From contig CAXIWW010000817.1 of assembly GCA_964036315.1 (NCBI GenBank), positions 7,723,501 through 7,787,500 of the forward strand: 64,000 nt of DNA, in the 5' to 3' direction. Positions within the stretch are counted from its first letter, which is position 1, and the number at the start of each line of letters is the position of its first letter. Of this stretch, positions 13,711-25,040 are shown piece after piece. The translations under genes were made by a program, and so were the position numbers. Under the pieces are notes generated by a model, which was not told where the DNA came from, searched no databases, and saw only the letters and a program-made list of their open reading frames with translations. The stretch comes from Acanthosepion esculentum (taxonomy: Eukaryota; Mollusca; Cephalopoda; Sepiida; Sepiidae).

Positions 13711-14103
13711 CGACAAATCAAATAATTGCACACAATTTGATACCCATTTGAAAATATTTATTTTGCTGGAAAAATTTATAAACAAGTGAAATATGACTGG
13801 TTACCCAGTTTAATCCGCATGACAATTTCCGCAAAGGGGCTAACACAAGTCCCCATACCGTTGAATTTCGCCTCGACTCTATTCAAGCTGTTGAAAAAAC
13901 TTTTGTAATTATGGATAAGGCAAGAAATTCCCGACAATAGGACACGAATATTTTGTGGATTCTATAAAAAGGAAAAATTAGAAATGCAGTCTTATTGTGC
14001 ACACTGGAATTCGGACGCTGTAAATTGTCAGACGTCATACCGCGCACCTGGTGAAAGCTGTACTTTTTACTATCTGAGCAAATGAAAAATCCCTGTAAAC
14101 ATA
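13711..14103 (+). repeat. Family E repeat, copy 1 (~395 bp, AT-rich)
   Basis: First of four copies of a ~395-bp repeat flanking the family C array. It runs from ACAAATCAAATAATTGCAC to the CCCTGTAAACATA end just before copy 2. The GTTGAATTTCG landmark lies at 13860 here and at 14256 in copy 2, a spacing of 396 bp. A TATAAAAAGG motif sits at about 13963. The minus strand carries an open frame that is kept in the other two copies covering that part. I do not recognise the family, and it could be a satellite or a fragment of a mobile element. Confidence 0.8.
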
Positions 14104-14113
14104 AACAAATCAA
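13883..14113 (-). other. Open minus-strand frame in family E, coding doubtful
   Basis: A 76-codon minus-strand frame with a cysteine- and serine-rich start (MICLCLQG...) and a C-terminal stretch ending ITKVFSTA. It is listed because the corresponding frame stays open in E copy 2 (minus strand, about 14275-14470) and in E copy 3 (21098-21340), ending at the matching stop in each. Differences between copies include many amino-acid changes, which argues against purifying selection. Three related copies are not independent evidence. I recognise no domain and consider a real protein unlikely. Confidence 0.15.
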
Positions 14114-14503
14114 ACAATTGCATAAAATTTGATACCCATTTTGAAAATATTTCTTTTACTGGAAAAAAAGTTATAAACAAGTGAAATATGACTGATTTCC
14201 CAGTTTAGGGCCGCATGACAATTTCCGCAAATGAGCTAACAAGGGTTCCCATACCGTTGAATTTCGACTCGACTCTAATCAAGGTGACGAAAAAGCTTTT
14301 GTAATTATGAATAAGGCAAGATATTCCCAAAAATTGGACAGCAATATTCTGTGGATTCTATAAAAAGGCAAAATTAGAATTGCAGTCTTATTGTGCACAC
14401 TGGAATTCGGACGCTGTAAATTGTCAGACGACATACTGCGCACCTGGTGAAAGCTGTACTTTTTACTATCTGACCAAATGAAATTCCAGACAATTGGACA
14501 CCA
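14104..14503 (+). repeat. Family E repeat, copy 2, rearranged at its 3' end
   Basis: Second tandem copy of the ~395-bp repeat, with GTTGAATTTCG at 14256 and TATAAAAAGG at about 14359. Near 14481-14487 the sequence jumps from the unit's end (AAATGAAATTCC) to an internal position (GACAATTGGACACCA), apparently through a shared AAATTCC. It then passes into family C through a shared ACCAA at 14500-14504. The right-hand end of this copy is therefore chimeric. Confidence 0.8.
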
Positions 14504-17500
14504 ACAGATCAGAAGCCATGCTGCCTGACGTAGTCTAAAATCTTACATTGGACGCTCAAATATGGACCAGAAACCAACTTATCAGAGGCCATGCTGCATG
14601 ACGTAGTTTATCTTTTTACATTAGACGCTCAAATATGCACAAGAAACCAAGAGATCAGAAGCAGGGCTGCTGGACGTAGTGTATCATCTTACACAAGACG
14701 CTCAAATATGGACCGGAAGCCAAGAGGTCAGAGTCCATTCTGCTGGACGTAGTCTAAAATCTTACATTAGACGCTAAAATATGGACCGCAAACCAACCGA
14801 TCAGAGGCCATGCTGCTGGTCGTAGTTTATCTTTTTACATTAGACGCTCAAATATGAACCAGGAAACAACAGATCAGAATCATGGCTGCTGGACGTAGTC
14901 TTACACAAGACGATCAAATATGGACCGGAAGCTAACAGGTCAGAGGCCATGCTGCTGGACGTAGTCTAAAATCTTACATTAGAAATATGGACCGGAAAAC
15001 AACAGATCAGAGGCCATGCTGATGGACAAAGTTTATCTTTTTACATTAGACGCTCAAATATATACCAGAAACCAAGAGATCAGAATCATGACTGCTGGAC
15101 GTAGTGTATCATCTTACACAAGACGCTCAAATATGGACCGGAAGCTAACAGGTGAGAGGCCATGCTGCTGGACGTAGTCTAAAATCTTACATTAGACGCT
15201 CAAATATGGACCGGAATCAAACGGATCTGAGGCCTTGCTGCTGGATGTAGTTTATCTTTTTCCATTAGACACTCAAATATGCAACAGAAACCAAGAGATC
15301 AAAATCATGGCTGCTGGACGTTGTCTATCATCTTACATAAGACGCTCAAATATGGACCGGAAACCAACAGGTCAGAGACCATGCTGCTGGACGTAGTCTA
15401 ATATCTTTCATTAGACGCTCAAATATGGACCGGAAACCAAAAGATCAGAGGCCATGCTGCTGGACGTAGTTTATCTTTTTACATTAGACGCTCAAATATA
15501 CACCAGACACCAACAGATCAGAAACAGGGCTGCTGGACGTAGTGTATCATCTTAAACATGACGCTCAAATATGGACCGGAAGCCAACAGGTCAGAGGCCA
15601 TGCAGCTGGACCTATTCTAAAATCTTATATTAGACGCTCAAATATGGACCGTAAAGCAACAGATCAGAGGCCATGCTGCTGGTCGTAGTTTATCTTTTTA
15701 CATTAGACGCTCAAATATGCACCAGAAACCAAGAGATCAGAATCATGGCTGCTGGACGTAGTGTATCATTTTACACAAGACGCTCAAATATGGACCGGAA
15801 GCCAACATGTCAGAGGCAATGCTGTTGGACGTCGTCTAAAATCTTACATTAGACGCTCAAATATGTACGGCAAACCAACAAATCAGAGGCCATGCTGCTG
15901 GACGCAGTTTATCTTTTTAAATTAGACGCTCAAAATATGCACCAGAAACCAACAGATCAGAATCATGGCTGCTGCACGTAGTGTACCATCTTACACAAGA
16001 CGCTCAAATATGGACCGGAAATCAACAGGTCAGAGGCCATGCTGCTGGGCGTAGTATATCTTTGTACATTAGACGCTCAAAAATTCACCAGAAACCAAGA
16101 TATCAGTAACAGGGCTGCTGGACGTAGTGTATCATCTTACACAAGACGCTCAAATCTGGACCGGAAGCCAACAGGTCTGATGCCATGCTGCTGGACGTAT
16201 TCTAATATCTTACATTAGACGCTCAAATATGGACGGGAAACCAACAGATCAGAGGCCGTGCTGCTGGACGTAGTTTATCTATTAACATTAGACGCTGAAA
16301 TATGTACAGAAACGAACAGCTCAGAATCATGTCTGCTGGACGTAGTGTATCATTTTACACAATATGCTCAAATATGGACGGGAAGCCAACATGTCAGAGG
16401 CCATGCTGCTGCATGTATTCTAAAATCTTACATTCGATTCTCAAATATGGACCGGAAACCAACAGATCAGAGGCCATGCTGCTGGTCGTAGTTTATCTTT
16501 TTACATTAGACGCTCAAATATGCACCAGAAACCAACAGATCAGAATCATGTCTGCTGGACGTAGTGTATCATTTTACACAAGACGCTCAAATATGGAACG
16601 GAAGCCACCAGTTCGGAGGCCATGCTGCAGGACGTAGTCAAATATCTTACATCAGACGCTCAAATATGGACCGGAACCAACAGATCAGAGGCCATGCGTC
16701 TGGACGTAGTTTATCTTTTTACATTAGACGCTCAAATATGCACAAGAAACCAAGAGATCAGAAACAGGGCTGCTGGATGTAGTGCATCATCTTACACAAG
16801 ACGCTCAAATATGGACCGGAAGCCAAAAGATCAGAGGCCATGCTGCTGGACGTAGTCTAAAATCTTACATTAGACGCTCAAATATGTAGGGAAACCAACA
16901 GATCAGAGGCCATGCTGCTGGGCGTAGTTTATCTTTTTACATTAGACGCTCAAATACTGCATAAACCAACAGATCAGAAGCATGTCTGCGGGACGTAGTG
17001 TATCATCTTACACAAGACGCTCAAATATGTGCCGGAAGCCAACCGGTCAGAGGCCATGCTGCTCGACGTAGTCTAAAATGTTACATTGGACGTTCAATTA
17101 TGGACCGGAAACCAACAGATAAGAGGCCATGCTGCTGGACGTAGTTTATCTTTTTACATAAGAAGCTCAAATATGCACCAGAAACCAACAGATCAGAATC
17201 ATTGCTGCTGGACGTAGTGTATCATCTTACACAAGATGCTCAAATATGGACCAGAAGCCAACAGGTCACAGGCCATGCTGCTGGACGTAGTCTAAAATCT
17301 TACATTAGACGCACAAATATGGACGGAAAACCAACAGATCAGATGCAATGCTGCTGGTCGTAGTTTATCTATTTACATTAGACGCTCAAATATGTACAGA
17401 AACGAACAGATCAGAATCATGTCTGCTGGACGTAGTGTATAATTTTATACAAAACGCTCAAATATGGGCCGGAAGCCAACAGGTCAGATGCCATGCTTCT

Positions 17501-20500
17501 GCATGTATTCTAAAATCTTACATTCGATGCTCAAATATGGACCGGAAACCAACAGATCAGAGGCCATGCTGCTGGACGTAGTTTATCTTTTTACATTAGA
17601 CGCTCAAATATGCACCAGAAACCAACAGATCAGAATCATGGCTGCTGGACGTAGTGTATAATCTTACACAAGACGCTCAAATATGCATCACAAACCAAGA
17701 TATCAGAAACAGGGCTGCTGGATGTAGTGTATAATCTTACACAAGTCGCTCAAATATGGACCGGAAGCCAACAAGTCAGAGGCCATGCTGCTGGACGTAG
17801 TCTAAAATCTTACATTAGACGCTCAAATATGGACGGGAAACTAACAGATCAGAGGCCATGCTGCTGGACGTAGTGTATCATCTTACACAAGACGCTCAAA
17901 TATGGACCGGAAGCCAAGAGGTCAGATGCCATGCTGCTGGTCGTAGTCTAAAATCTTACATTAGAAGCTCAAATATGGACCGGAAACCAACAGGTCAGAG
18001 GCCATGCTGCTGGTCGTAGTTTATCTTTTTACATTAGAAGCTCAAATATGCACCAGAAACCAACAGATCAGAATCATGGCTGCTGGACGTAGTGTATCAC
18101 CTTACACAAGACGCTCAAATATGGACTGGAAGCCAACAGGTCAGAGGCCATGCTGCTGGACATCATGGAAAATCTTACATGAGAGGCTCAAATATGGACC
18201 GGAAACCAACCGATCAGAGGCAAGGCTGCTGGACGTAGTTTATCTTTTTACATTAGACGCTCAAATACGCGCCAGAAACCAAGAGATCAGAAACAGGGCT
18301 GCTGGACGTAGTGTATCCTCTTACACAAGACGCTCAAATATGGACCGGAAGCCAACAGTTCAGAGGTCATGCTGCTGGACGTAGTCTAAAATCTTACATA
18401 AGACTTTCAAATATGAACGGAAACCAACAGATCAGAAGCTATGCTGCTGGACGTAGTTTATCTTTTTACATTAGACGCTCAAATATGCACCAGAAACCAA
18501 GAGATCAGAAACAGGGATGCTAGACGTAGTGTATCATCTTACACAAGACGCTCAAATATGGACCGGAAACCAACAGGTCAGAGTCCATGCTGCTGGCCAT
18601 CATGTAATATCTTATATTAGAGGCTCAAATATGGAGCGGAAACCAACAGATCAGAGGCCATGCTGCTGGACGTAGTTTATCTTTTTACATTAGACGCTCA
18701 AATATGCACCAGAATCCAACAGATCAGAATCATGGCTGCTGGGCGTACTGTATCATCTTACACAAGAGGCTCAAATATGGACCAGAAGCCAACAAGTCAG
18801 AGGCCACGCTGCTGGACGTCATGTAATATCTTACATTAGACGCTCAAATATGGACCGCAAACCAACAGATCAGAGGCCATGCTGCTGGACGTAGTTTATC
18901 TTTTTACATTAGACGCTCAAATATGCACCACAAACCAAGAGATCAGAAACAGGGTTGTTGGACGTAGTGTATCATCTTACACAAGACGCTCACATATGGA
19001 CCGGAAACCAACAGGTCAGAGTCCATGCTGCTGGACATCATGTAATAACTTATATTAGAGGCTCAAATATGGAGCGGAAACCAACAGATCAGAGGCCATG
19101 CTGCTGGACGTAGTTTATCTTTTTAAATTAGACGCTCAAATATGCACCAGAAATAAAGAGATCAGAAACAGGGCTGCTGGACGTAGTGTATAATCTTGCA
19201 CAAGACGTTCAAACATGAACCGGAAGCCAACAGGTCAAAGGCCATGCTTCTCGACGTACTCTGAAATCTTACATTAGACGCTCAAATATGGACCGGAAAC
19301 CAACAGATCAGAGGCCATGCTGCTGGACGTAGTTTATCTTTTTAAATTAGACGCTCAAATATGCACCAGAAATGAGATCAGAAACAGGGCTGCTGGACGT
19401 AGTGTATAATCTTACACAAGACGCTCAAATATGGACCGGAAGCCAACAGGTCAGAGGCCATTCTTCTCGACGTATTCTGAAATCTTACATTAGACGCTCA
19501 AATATGGACGGGAAACCAACAGATCAGAGGCCATGCTGCTGGTCGTAGTTTATCTTTTTACATTAGACCCTCAATTATGCACCAGAATCCAAGAGATCAG
19601 AAACAGGGCTGGTGGACGTAGTGTATCATCTTACACAAGACGCTCAAATATGGACCGGAAAACAACAGATCAGATTCCATGATGCTTGACGGAGTTTATC
19701 TTTTTACATTAGACGCTCAAATATGCACCAGAAACCAAGAGATCAGAAACAGGGCTGCTGGATGTAGTGTATCATCTTACACAAGACGCTCAAATATTGA
19801 CCGGAAGCCAACAGGTCAGAGGCCATCTGCTGGACGTAGTATAAAATCTTACATTTGACGCTCAAATATGGAACAGAAACCAACAGATCAGAGGCCATGC
19901 TGCTGGACGTAGTTTATCTTTTTACATTAGACGCCCAAATATTCACCAGAATCCAAAAGATCATAATCATGGCTGCTGGACGTAGTGTATCATCTTACAC
20001 AAGAGGCTCAAATATGGACCGGAAGCCAACAGGTCAGAAGACATGCTGCTGGACGTAGTCTAAAATCTTACATAAGACATTCAAATATGGACGGAAACCA
20101 ACAGATCGAATGCCATGCTGCTGTACGTAGTTTATCTTTTTACATTAGACGCTCAAATATGCACCAGAAACCAAGAGATCAGAAATAGGGCTGCTGGACG
20201 TAGTGTATCATCTTGCACAAGACGCTCAAATATGGACCGGAAACCAACAGATCAAAGTTCATCAGCATGACATTGAGGGTTTACATTAGACCCTCAATTA
20301 TGCACCAGAATCCAAGAGATCAGAAACAGGGCTTGTGCACGTAGTGTATCATCATACACAAGACGCTCAAATATGGACCGGAAAACAACAGATCAGATTC
20401 CATGATGCTTGACGGAGTTTATCTTTTTACATTAGACGCTCAATTATGCACCAGAAACCAAGAGATCAGAAACAGGGCTGCTGGACGTAGTTTATCATTT

Positions 20501-21021
20501 TACACAAGACGCTCAAATATGAACCGGAAGCCAACAGGTCAGAGGCAATGCTGCTGGACGTAGTCTAAAATCTTACATTAGAGGCTCAAATATGGACCGG
20601 AAACCAACAGATCAAAGGCCATGCTGCTCTACGTAGTTTATCTTTTTACATTAGACGCTGAAATATGCACCAGAAACCAAGTGATCAGAAACAGGGCTGC
20701 TGGACGTAGTGTATCATCTTACACAAGAGGCTCAAATATGGACCGGAAGCCAAAAGGTCAGAGGCGATGCTTCTGGACGTAGTCTAAAATCTTACATTAG
20801 ACTCTCAAATATGGACCGGAAACCAACAGATCAGAGGCCATGCTGCTGGACGTAGTTTATCTTTTTATATTAGACGCTCAAATATGCACCAGAAACCAAG
20901 TGATCAGAAACAGGGCTCCTGGACGTAGTGTATCATCTTGCACAAGACGCTCAAATATGGACCGGAAGCCAACAGGTCCATGCTGCTTGACGGAATCTAA
21001 AAAGACGGTCAAATGTGGACC
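14504..21021 (+). repeat. Family C satellite: 73-bp monomers in a 219-bp trimer
   Basis: A 6.5-kb array of 73-bp monomers sharing GACGCTCAAATATG and GCTGCTGGACGTAGT. Three subtypes alternate in fixed order: a (GTAGTCTAAAATC, ends GAGGCCATGCTGCT), b (GTAGTTTATCTTTTTAC, often ends AAACAGGGCTGCT) and c (GTAGTGTATCATC, GGAAGCCAACAGGTCAG). The higher-order unit is 219 bp and is repeated about 30 times. The register slips in places: c goes straight to b near 16050 and 19690, a to c near 17870, and b/c look hybrid near 17690. No gene is apparent, and the short frames within it follow the repeat. Confidence 0.93.
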
Positions 21022-21319
21022 GTTTAGGGCCGCATAACAATTTCCGCAAATGAGCTAACACAAGTCCCCAAACCGTTGAATTTCGCCACGACTCTATTCA
21101 AGGTGTCGAAAAAACTTTTGTAATTATGGATAAGGTAAGAAATTCCCGACAATTGGACACCAATATTTTGTGGATTCGATAAAACGGAAAAATTAGAAAT
21201 GCAGTCTTATTGTGCACACTGGAATTCGGACGATGTAAATTGTCAGACGACATACGGCGCACAAGGTGAAAGCTGTACTTTTTACTATCTGTGCAAATGA
21301 AAATTCCCTGTAAACATAG
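21022..21319 (+). repeat. Family E repeat, copy 3 (5' truncated)
   Basis: Family C stops at GTGGACCG (21022) and the sequence enters E at its internal TTTAGGGCCGC position. GTTGAATTTCG lies at 21075. The TATA-like motif of copies 1 and 2 is altered here (CGATAAAACGG). The minus-strand open frame is retained at 21098-21340. The copy has the same orientation as the E copies on the other side of the C array. Confidence 0.8.
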
Positions 21320-21521
21320 ACAAATCAAATAATTGCACACAATTTGATACCGATTTTGAAAATAATTCTTTTACTGGAATAAAGTCGTAAACAATTGAAA
21401 TATGACTGATTTCCCAGTTTAGGGCCGCATTATAATTTCCGCAAATGAGCTAACACAAGTCCCCATACCGTTGAATTTCACCTCGACTCTATTCAAGGTG
21501 TCGAAAAAACTTTTGTAATTA
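21320..21521 (+). repeat. Family E repeat, copy 4 (3' truncated)
   Basis: A fourth E copy begins at ACAAATCAAATAATTGCAC and keeps the 395-bp spacing, with GTTGAATTTC at 21470. It breaks off at TTTTGTAATTA around 21521, where family D begins. Confidence 0.8.
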
Positions 21522-23195
21522 AAAGTATGAACGTATACTATGAACGTATAAAAATACATGTTTATATAAAAACTTGCGAACAACACCAGTTGATAGCAAA
21601 AGTGCCAACAGCACCACAGCTGATAGCAAAAGTGCCAAGAGCTTATAGCAAAAGTGCCAACAGGTGATAGCAAAAGTGCCAACAGCTGATAGCAAAAGTG
21701 CCAAAAGCTGATAGCAAAAGTGCCAACAGCTGATAGCAAAAGTGTCAACAGATAATACCAAAAGTGCCAACAGCTGATAGCAAAAGTGCCAACCACTGAT
21801 AGCAAAAGTGCCAACAGCTGATAGCAAAATGCCAACAGCTGATAGCAAAAGTGCCAACAACTTATAGCAAAAGTGCCAACAGCTGATAGCAAAAGTGACA
21901 ACAGCTGAAATCAAAAGTGCCAAAAGCTTATAGCAAAAGTGCCAACAGCACCACAGTGCCAACTAGTTCAAGGTATGACTATAAACTACATCTGACAGCA
22001 AGGCTTCTGATCACAAAGGGTCCCAGCTATGAGCAAATAGTGACCCCCCACTAAAAAAAAAACACTATGAAAGTATAAAAATACATGTTTATATAAAAAC
22101 TTGCGAACAACACCAGTTCATAACAAAAGTGCCAACAGCTAATAGCATAAGTTCCAACAGCTGATAGCAAAAGTGCCAACAGAACCACAGCTGATAGCAA
22201 AAGTGCAAACAGCTGATTGCAAAAGTGCCAACAGCTAATAGCAAAAGTGCCAACATCTGATAGCAAAAGTGCAACAGCACCACAGTGCCAACTAGTCCTA
22301 GGTATGACTATAAACTACATCTGACCGCAAGGCTTCTGATCACAAAGGGTCCCAGCTATGAGCAAATAGTGACCCCCCACTAAAAAAAAAACACTATGAA
22401 AGTATAAAAATACATGTTTATATAAAAACTTGCGAACAACACCAGATGATAGCAAAAGTGCCAACAGCACCACAGCTGATAGCAAAAGTGCCAACAGCTG
22501 ACAGCGAAAGTGCAAACAGCTGATAGCAAAAGTGCCAACAGATGATAGAAAAAGTGCCAACAGCTGATAGAAAAAGTGCCAAAAGCTGATAGCAAAAGTG
22601 CCAACAGCACCACAGTGCTAACTAGTCCTAGGTATGACTATAAACTACATCTGACAGCAAGGCTTCTGATCACAAAGGTTCCCAGCTATGAGCAAATAGT
22701 TACCCCCACTAAAAAAAACACTATGAATGTATAAAAATACATGTTTATCTAAAAACTTGCGAACAACACCAGTTGATAGCAAAAGTGCAAACAGCACCAC
22801 AGCTGATAGCAAAAGTGCAACAGCTGATAGCAAAAGTGCCAACAGCTGATAGCAAAAGTGCCAACAGCTGATAGCAAAATTGCCAACAGCACCACAGTAA
22901 AGATTAGTCCTAGGTATGACTATAAACTACATCTGACAGCAAGGCTTCTGATCACAAAGGTCACAGCTATGAGCAAATAGTGACCCCCCAGTAAAAAAAA
23001 ACAATATGAAAGTATAAAAATACATGTTTATATAAAAACTTGCGAACAACACCAGTTGATAGCAAAAGTGCCAACAGCACCAGAGCTGATAGCAAAAGTG
23101 CCAACAGCTGATAGCAAAAGTTCCAACAGCTGATACCAAAAGTGCCAACAGCTGATAGCAAAAGTGCCATCAGATGATAGTAAAAGTGCCTACAG
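21522..23195 (-). repeat. Family D composite repeat, minus orientation
   Basis: Units of a variable array of 22-bp monomers (on the minus strand TTGGCACTTTTGCTATCAGC plus TG) separated by ~155-bp spacers that run from the CCTAGGACTAGT-type motif to GCGAACAACACCAG. Spacers lie at about 21961-22115, 22290-22445, 22619-22772 and 22904-23055, with a partial one at 21522-21590. The 22-bp arrays range from about 6 to 17 monomers. Each spacer contains an AT-rich segment, an A-tract and a 62-bp block resembling the family C monomer. Because 22 is not a multiple of 3, all three frames give the same 22-residue hydrophobic repeat, which is not a gene. Confidence 0.9.
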
Positions 23196-24928
23196 CAGAA
23201 ATCTTGCTGTCAGATGTAGTTTATAGTCATACCTAGGACTAGTTGGCACTGTGGTGCTGTTGGCACTTTTGCTATCAGCTGTTGGCACTTTTGCTATCAG
23301 CTTTTGGCACTTTGGCTATCAGCTGTTGGCACTTTTGCTATCAGCTGTTGGCACATTTGCTATCAGCTGTGGTGCTGTTTGCACTTTTGCTATCAACTGG
23401 TGTTGTTCACAAGTTTTTATATAAACATGTATATTTTTACTTTCATTGTGTTTTTTTTTAGTGGGGTGTCACTATTTGCTCATAGCTGGGACCCTTTGTG
23501 ATCAGAAGCCTTGCTGTCAGATGTAGTTTATAATCATACCTAGGACTAGTTGGCACTGTAGTGCTGTTGGCACTTTTGCTATCAGCTGTTGGCACTTTTG
23601 CCATCAGCTGTTGGCACTTTTGCTATCAGCTGTTGGCACTTTTGCTATCAGCTGTTGGCACTTTTGCTATCAGCTGTGGTGCTGTTGGCACTTTTGCTAT
23701 CAACTGGTGTTGTTCGCAAGTTTTTATAGAAACATGTATTTTTATACTTTCATAGTGTTTTTTTTAGTGGGGGGTCACTATTTGCTCATAGCTGGGACCC
23801 TTTGTGATCAGAAGCCTTGCTGTCAGATGTAGTTTATAGTCATACCTAGGACTAGTTGGCACTGTGGTGCTGTTGGCACGTTTGCTATCAGCTGTTGGTA
23901 CTTTTGCTATCAGCTGTTGGCACTTTTGGTATCATCTGTTGGCACATTTGCTATCAGCTGTTGGCACATTTGCTATCAGCTTTTGGCACTTTTGTTATCA
24001 TCTGTTGGCACTTTTGCTATCAGCTGTTGGCACTTTTGCTATCAGCTGTTGGCACTTTTGCTATCAGCTGTGGTGCTGTTTGCACTTTTGCTATCAACTG
24101 GTGTTGTTCGCAAGTTTTTATATAAACATGTATTTTTATACTTTCATAGTGTTTTTTTTTTTAGTGGGGGGTCACTATTTGCTCATAGCTGAGACCCTTT
24201 GTGATCAGAAGCCTTGCTGTCAGATGTAGTTTATAATCATACCTAGGACTAGTTGGCACTGTGGTGCTGTTGGCACTTTTGCTATCAGCTGTTGGCACTT
24301 TTGCTATCAGCTGTTGGCACTTTTGCTATCAGCTTTTGGCACTTTTGCTATCAGCTGTTGGCACTTTTGCTATCAACTGGTGCTGTTCGCAAGTTTTTAT
24401 ATAAACATGTATTTTTATACTTTCATAGAGTTTTTTTTTAGTGGGGGGTCACTTTTTGCTCATAGCATGGACCCTTTGTGATCAGCAGCCTTGCTGTCAG
24501 ATGTAGTTTATAGTCATACCTAGGACTAGTTGGCAGTGTGGTGCTGTTGGCACTTTTGCTATCAGCTGTTGGCACTTTTGCTATCAGCTGTTGGCTCTTT
24601 TGCTATAAGCTGTTGGCACTTTTGCTATCAGCTGTGGTGCTGTTGGCACTTTTGCTATCAACTGTTGTTGCTCGCAAGTTTTTATATAAACATGTATTTT
24701 TATACTTTCATATTGTTTTTTTTTTACTGGGGGGTCAGTATTTGCTCATAGCCTGGAACCTTTGTGATCAGAAGCCTTGCTGTCAGATGTAGTTTATAGT
24801 CCTACCTAGGACTAGTTGGCACTGTGGTGCTGTTGGCACTTTTGCTATCAGCTGTTGGCACTTTTGCTATCAGCTGTTGGCACTTTTGCTATCAGCTGTG
24901 GTGCTGTTGGCACTTTTGCTATCAACTG
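23196..24928 (+). repeat. Family D composite repeat, plus orientation
   Basis: Past a junction near 23190-23203 the same composite units run in the opposite direction. Spacers lie at about 23399-23550, 23701-23855, 24101-24258, 24379-24532 and 24661-24817, with 22-bp arrays between them. Spacing between successive spacers varies (302, 400, 278 and 282 bp), and the variation comes from the number of 22-bp monomers. The last array ends at CTATCAACTG (24928). The usual continuation GTGTTGTTCGC is replaced there by the retroelement leader. Confidence 0.9.
23776..23837 (+). repeat. C-monomer-like block in a family D spacer (representative)
   Basis: A 62-bp segment, CACTATTTGCTCATAGC through GTAGTTTAT, that aligns with the 73-bp family C monomer. 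Shared elements occur in the same order: GCTCA, GGACC, GATCAGA, GCC, TGCTG and GTAGTTTAT. Over the last 32 columns 26 bases match family C subtype b/a sequence. Equivalent blocks occur in the other complete D spacers (23470-23531, 24173-24234, 24450-24511, 24736-24797, and inverted at 21981-22042). Confidence 0.65.
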
Positions 24929-25040
24929 TGGAAAGGAGCCTTAAAATCTCTTTCTGTGTAGCGACGGCTGAGAAGAACAGTTCGTGTCCCTGTGCAATTT
25001 ATTTTGTGTCGTTACCGTCTACAAGCCATTTCGGCACATT
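24929..25040 (+). other. Retroelement leader, 5' end lost or unrecognised
   Basis: 112 bp between the last family D monomer and the gag ATG. It is neither D nor any other satellite in the window, so it is probably element leader or the remnant of an LTR. The gag frame is open upstream to a GTG at 24984, but there is no in-frame ATG before 25041. No convincing primer-binding site was found; the TGG at 24929 sits exactly at the junction and cannot be judged. Confidence 0.55.

Noticed and set aside
13963..13972. TATAAAAAGG as a promoter in family E
   Set aside because: It is present in two copies but altered in the third, in AT-rich sequence, with no gene downstream.
16258..20188. Short frames in family C with recurring residues
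   Set aside because: They follow the 73-bp monomer, are interrupted at subtype-specific stops and have no conserved start.
14504..21021. CRISPR array
   Set aside because: Repeats are directly tandem with no unique spacers, there are no cas genes, and the context is eukaryotic.
23864..24229. Hydrophobic leucine/cysteine-rich frames that look like membrane proteins
   Set aside because: They are translations of the 22-bp minisatellite. All three frames give the same 22-residue cycle, and copies differ only by monomer number.
24844..24928. Homology between the 22-bp D monomer and the CTCTTTTGTGACAACTG part of the 60-bp satellite
   Set aside because: About 13 of 15 bases match if one gap is allowed, but the segment is short and T-rich; chance cannot be excluded without a statistical test.
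24929..24946. TGG-containing primer-binding site
   Set aside because: It lies right at the satellite junction, no LTR precedes it, and no matching tRNA end could be confirmed by eye.
24984..25040. Upstream GTG start extending gag by 19 codons
   Set aside because: GTG is a poor eukaryotic initiator. The ATG at 25041 has A at -3 and G at +4, and the extension is not like Gag N-termini.
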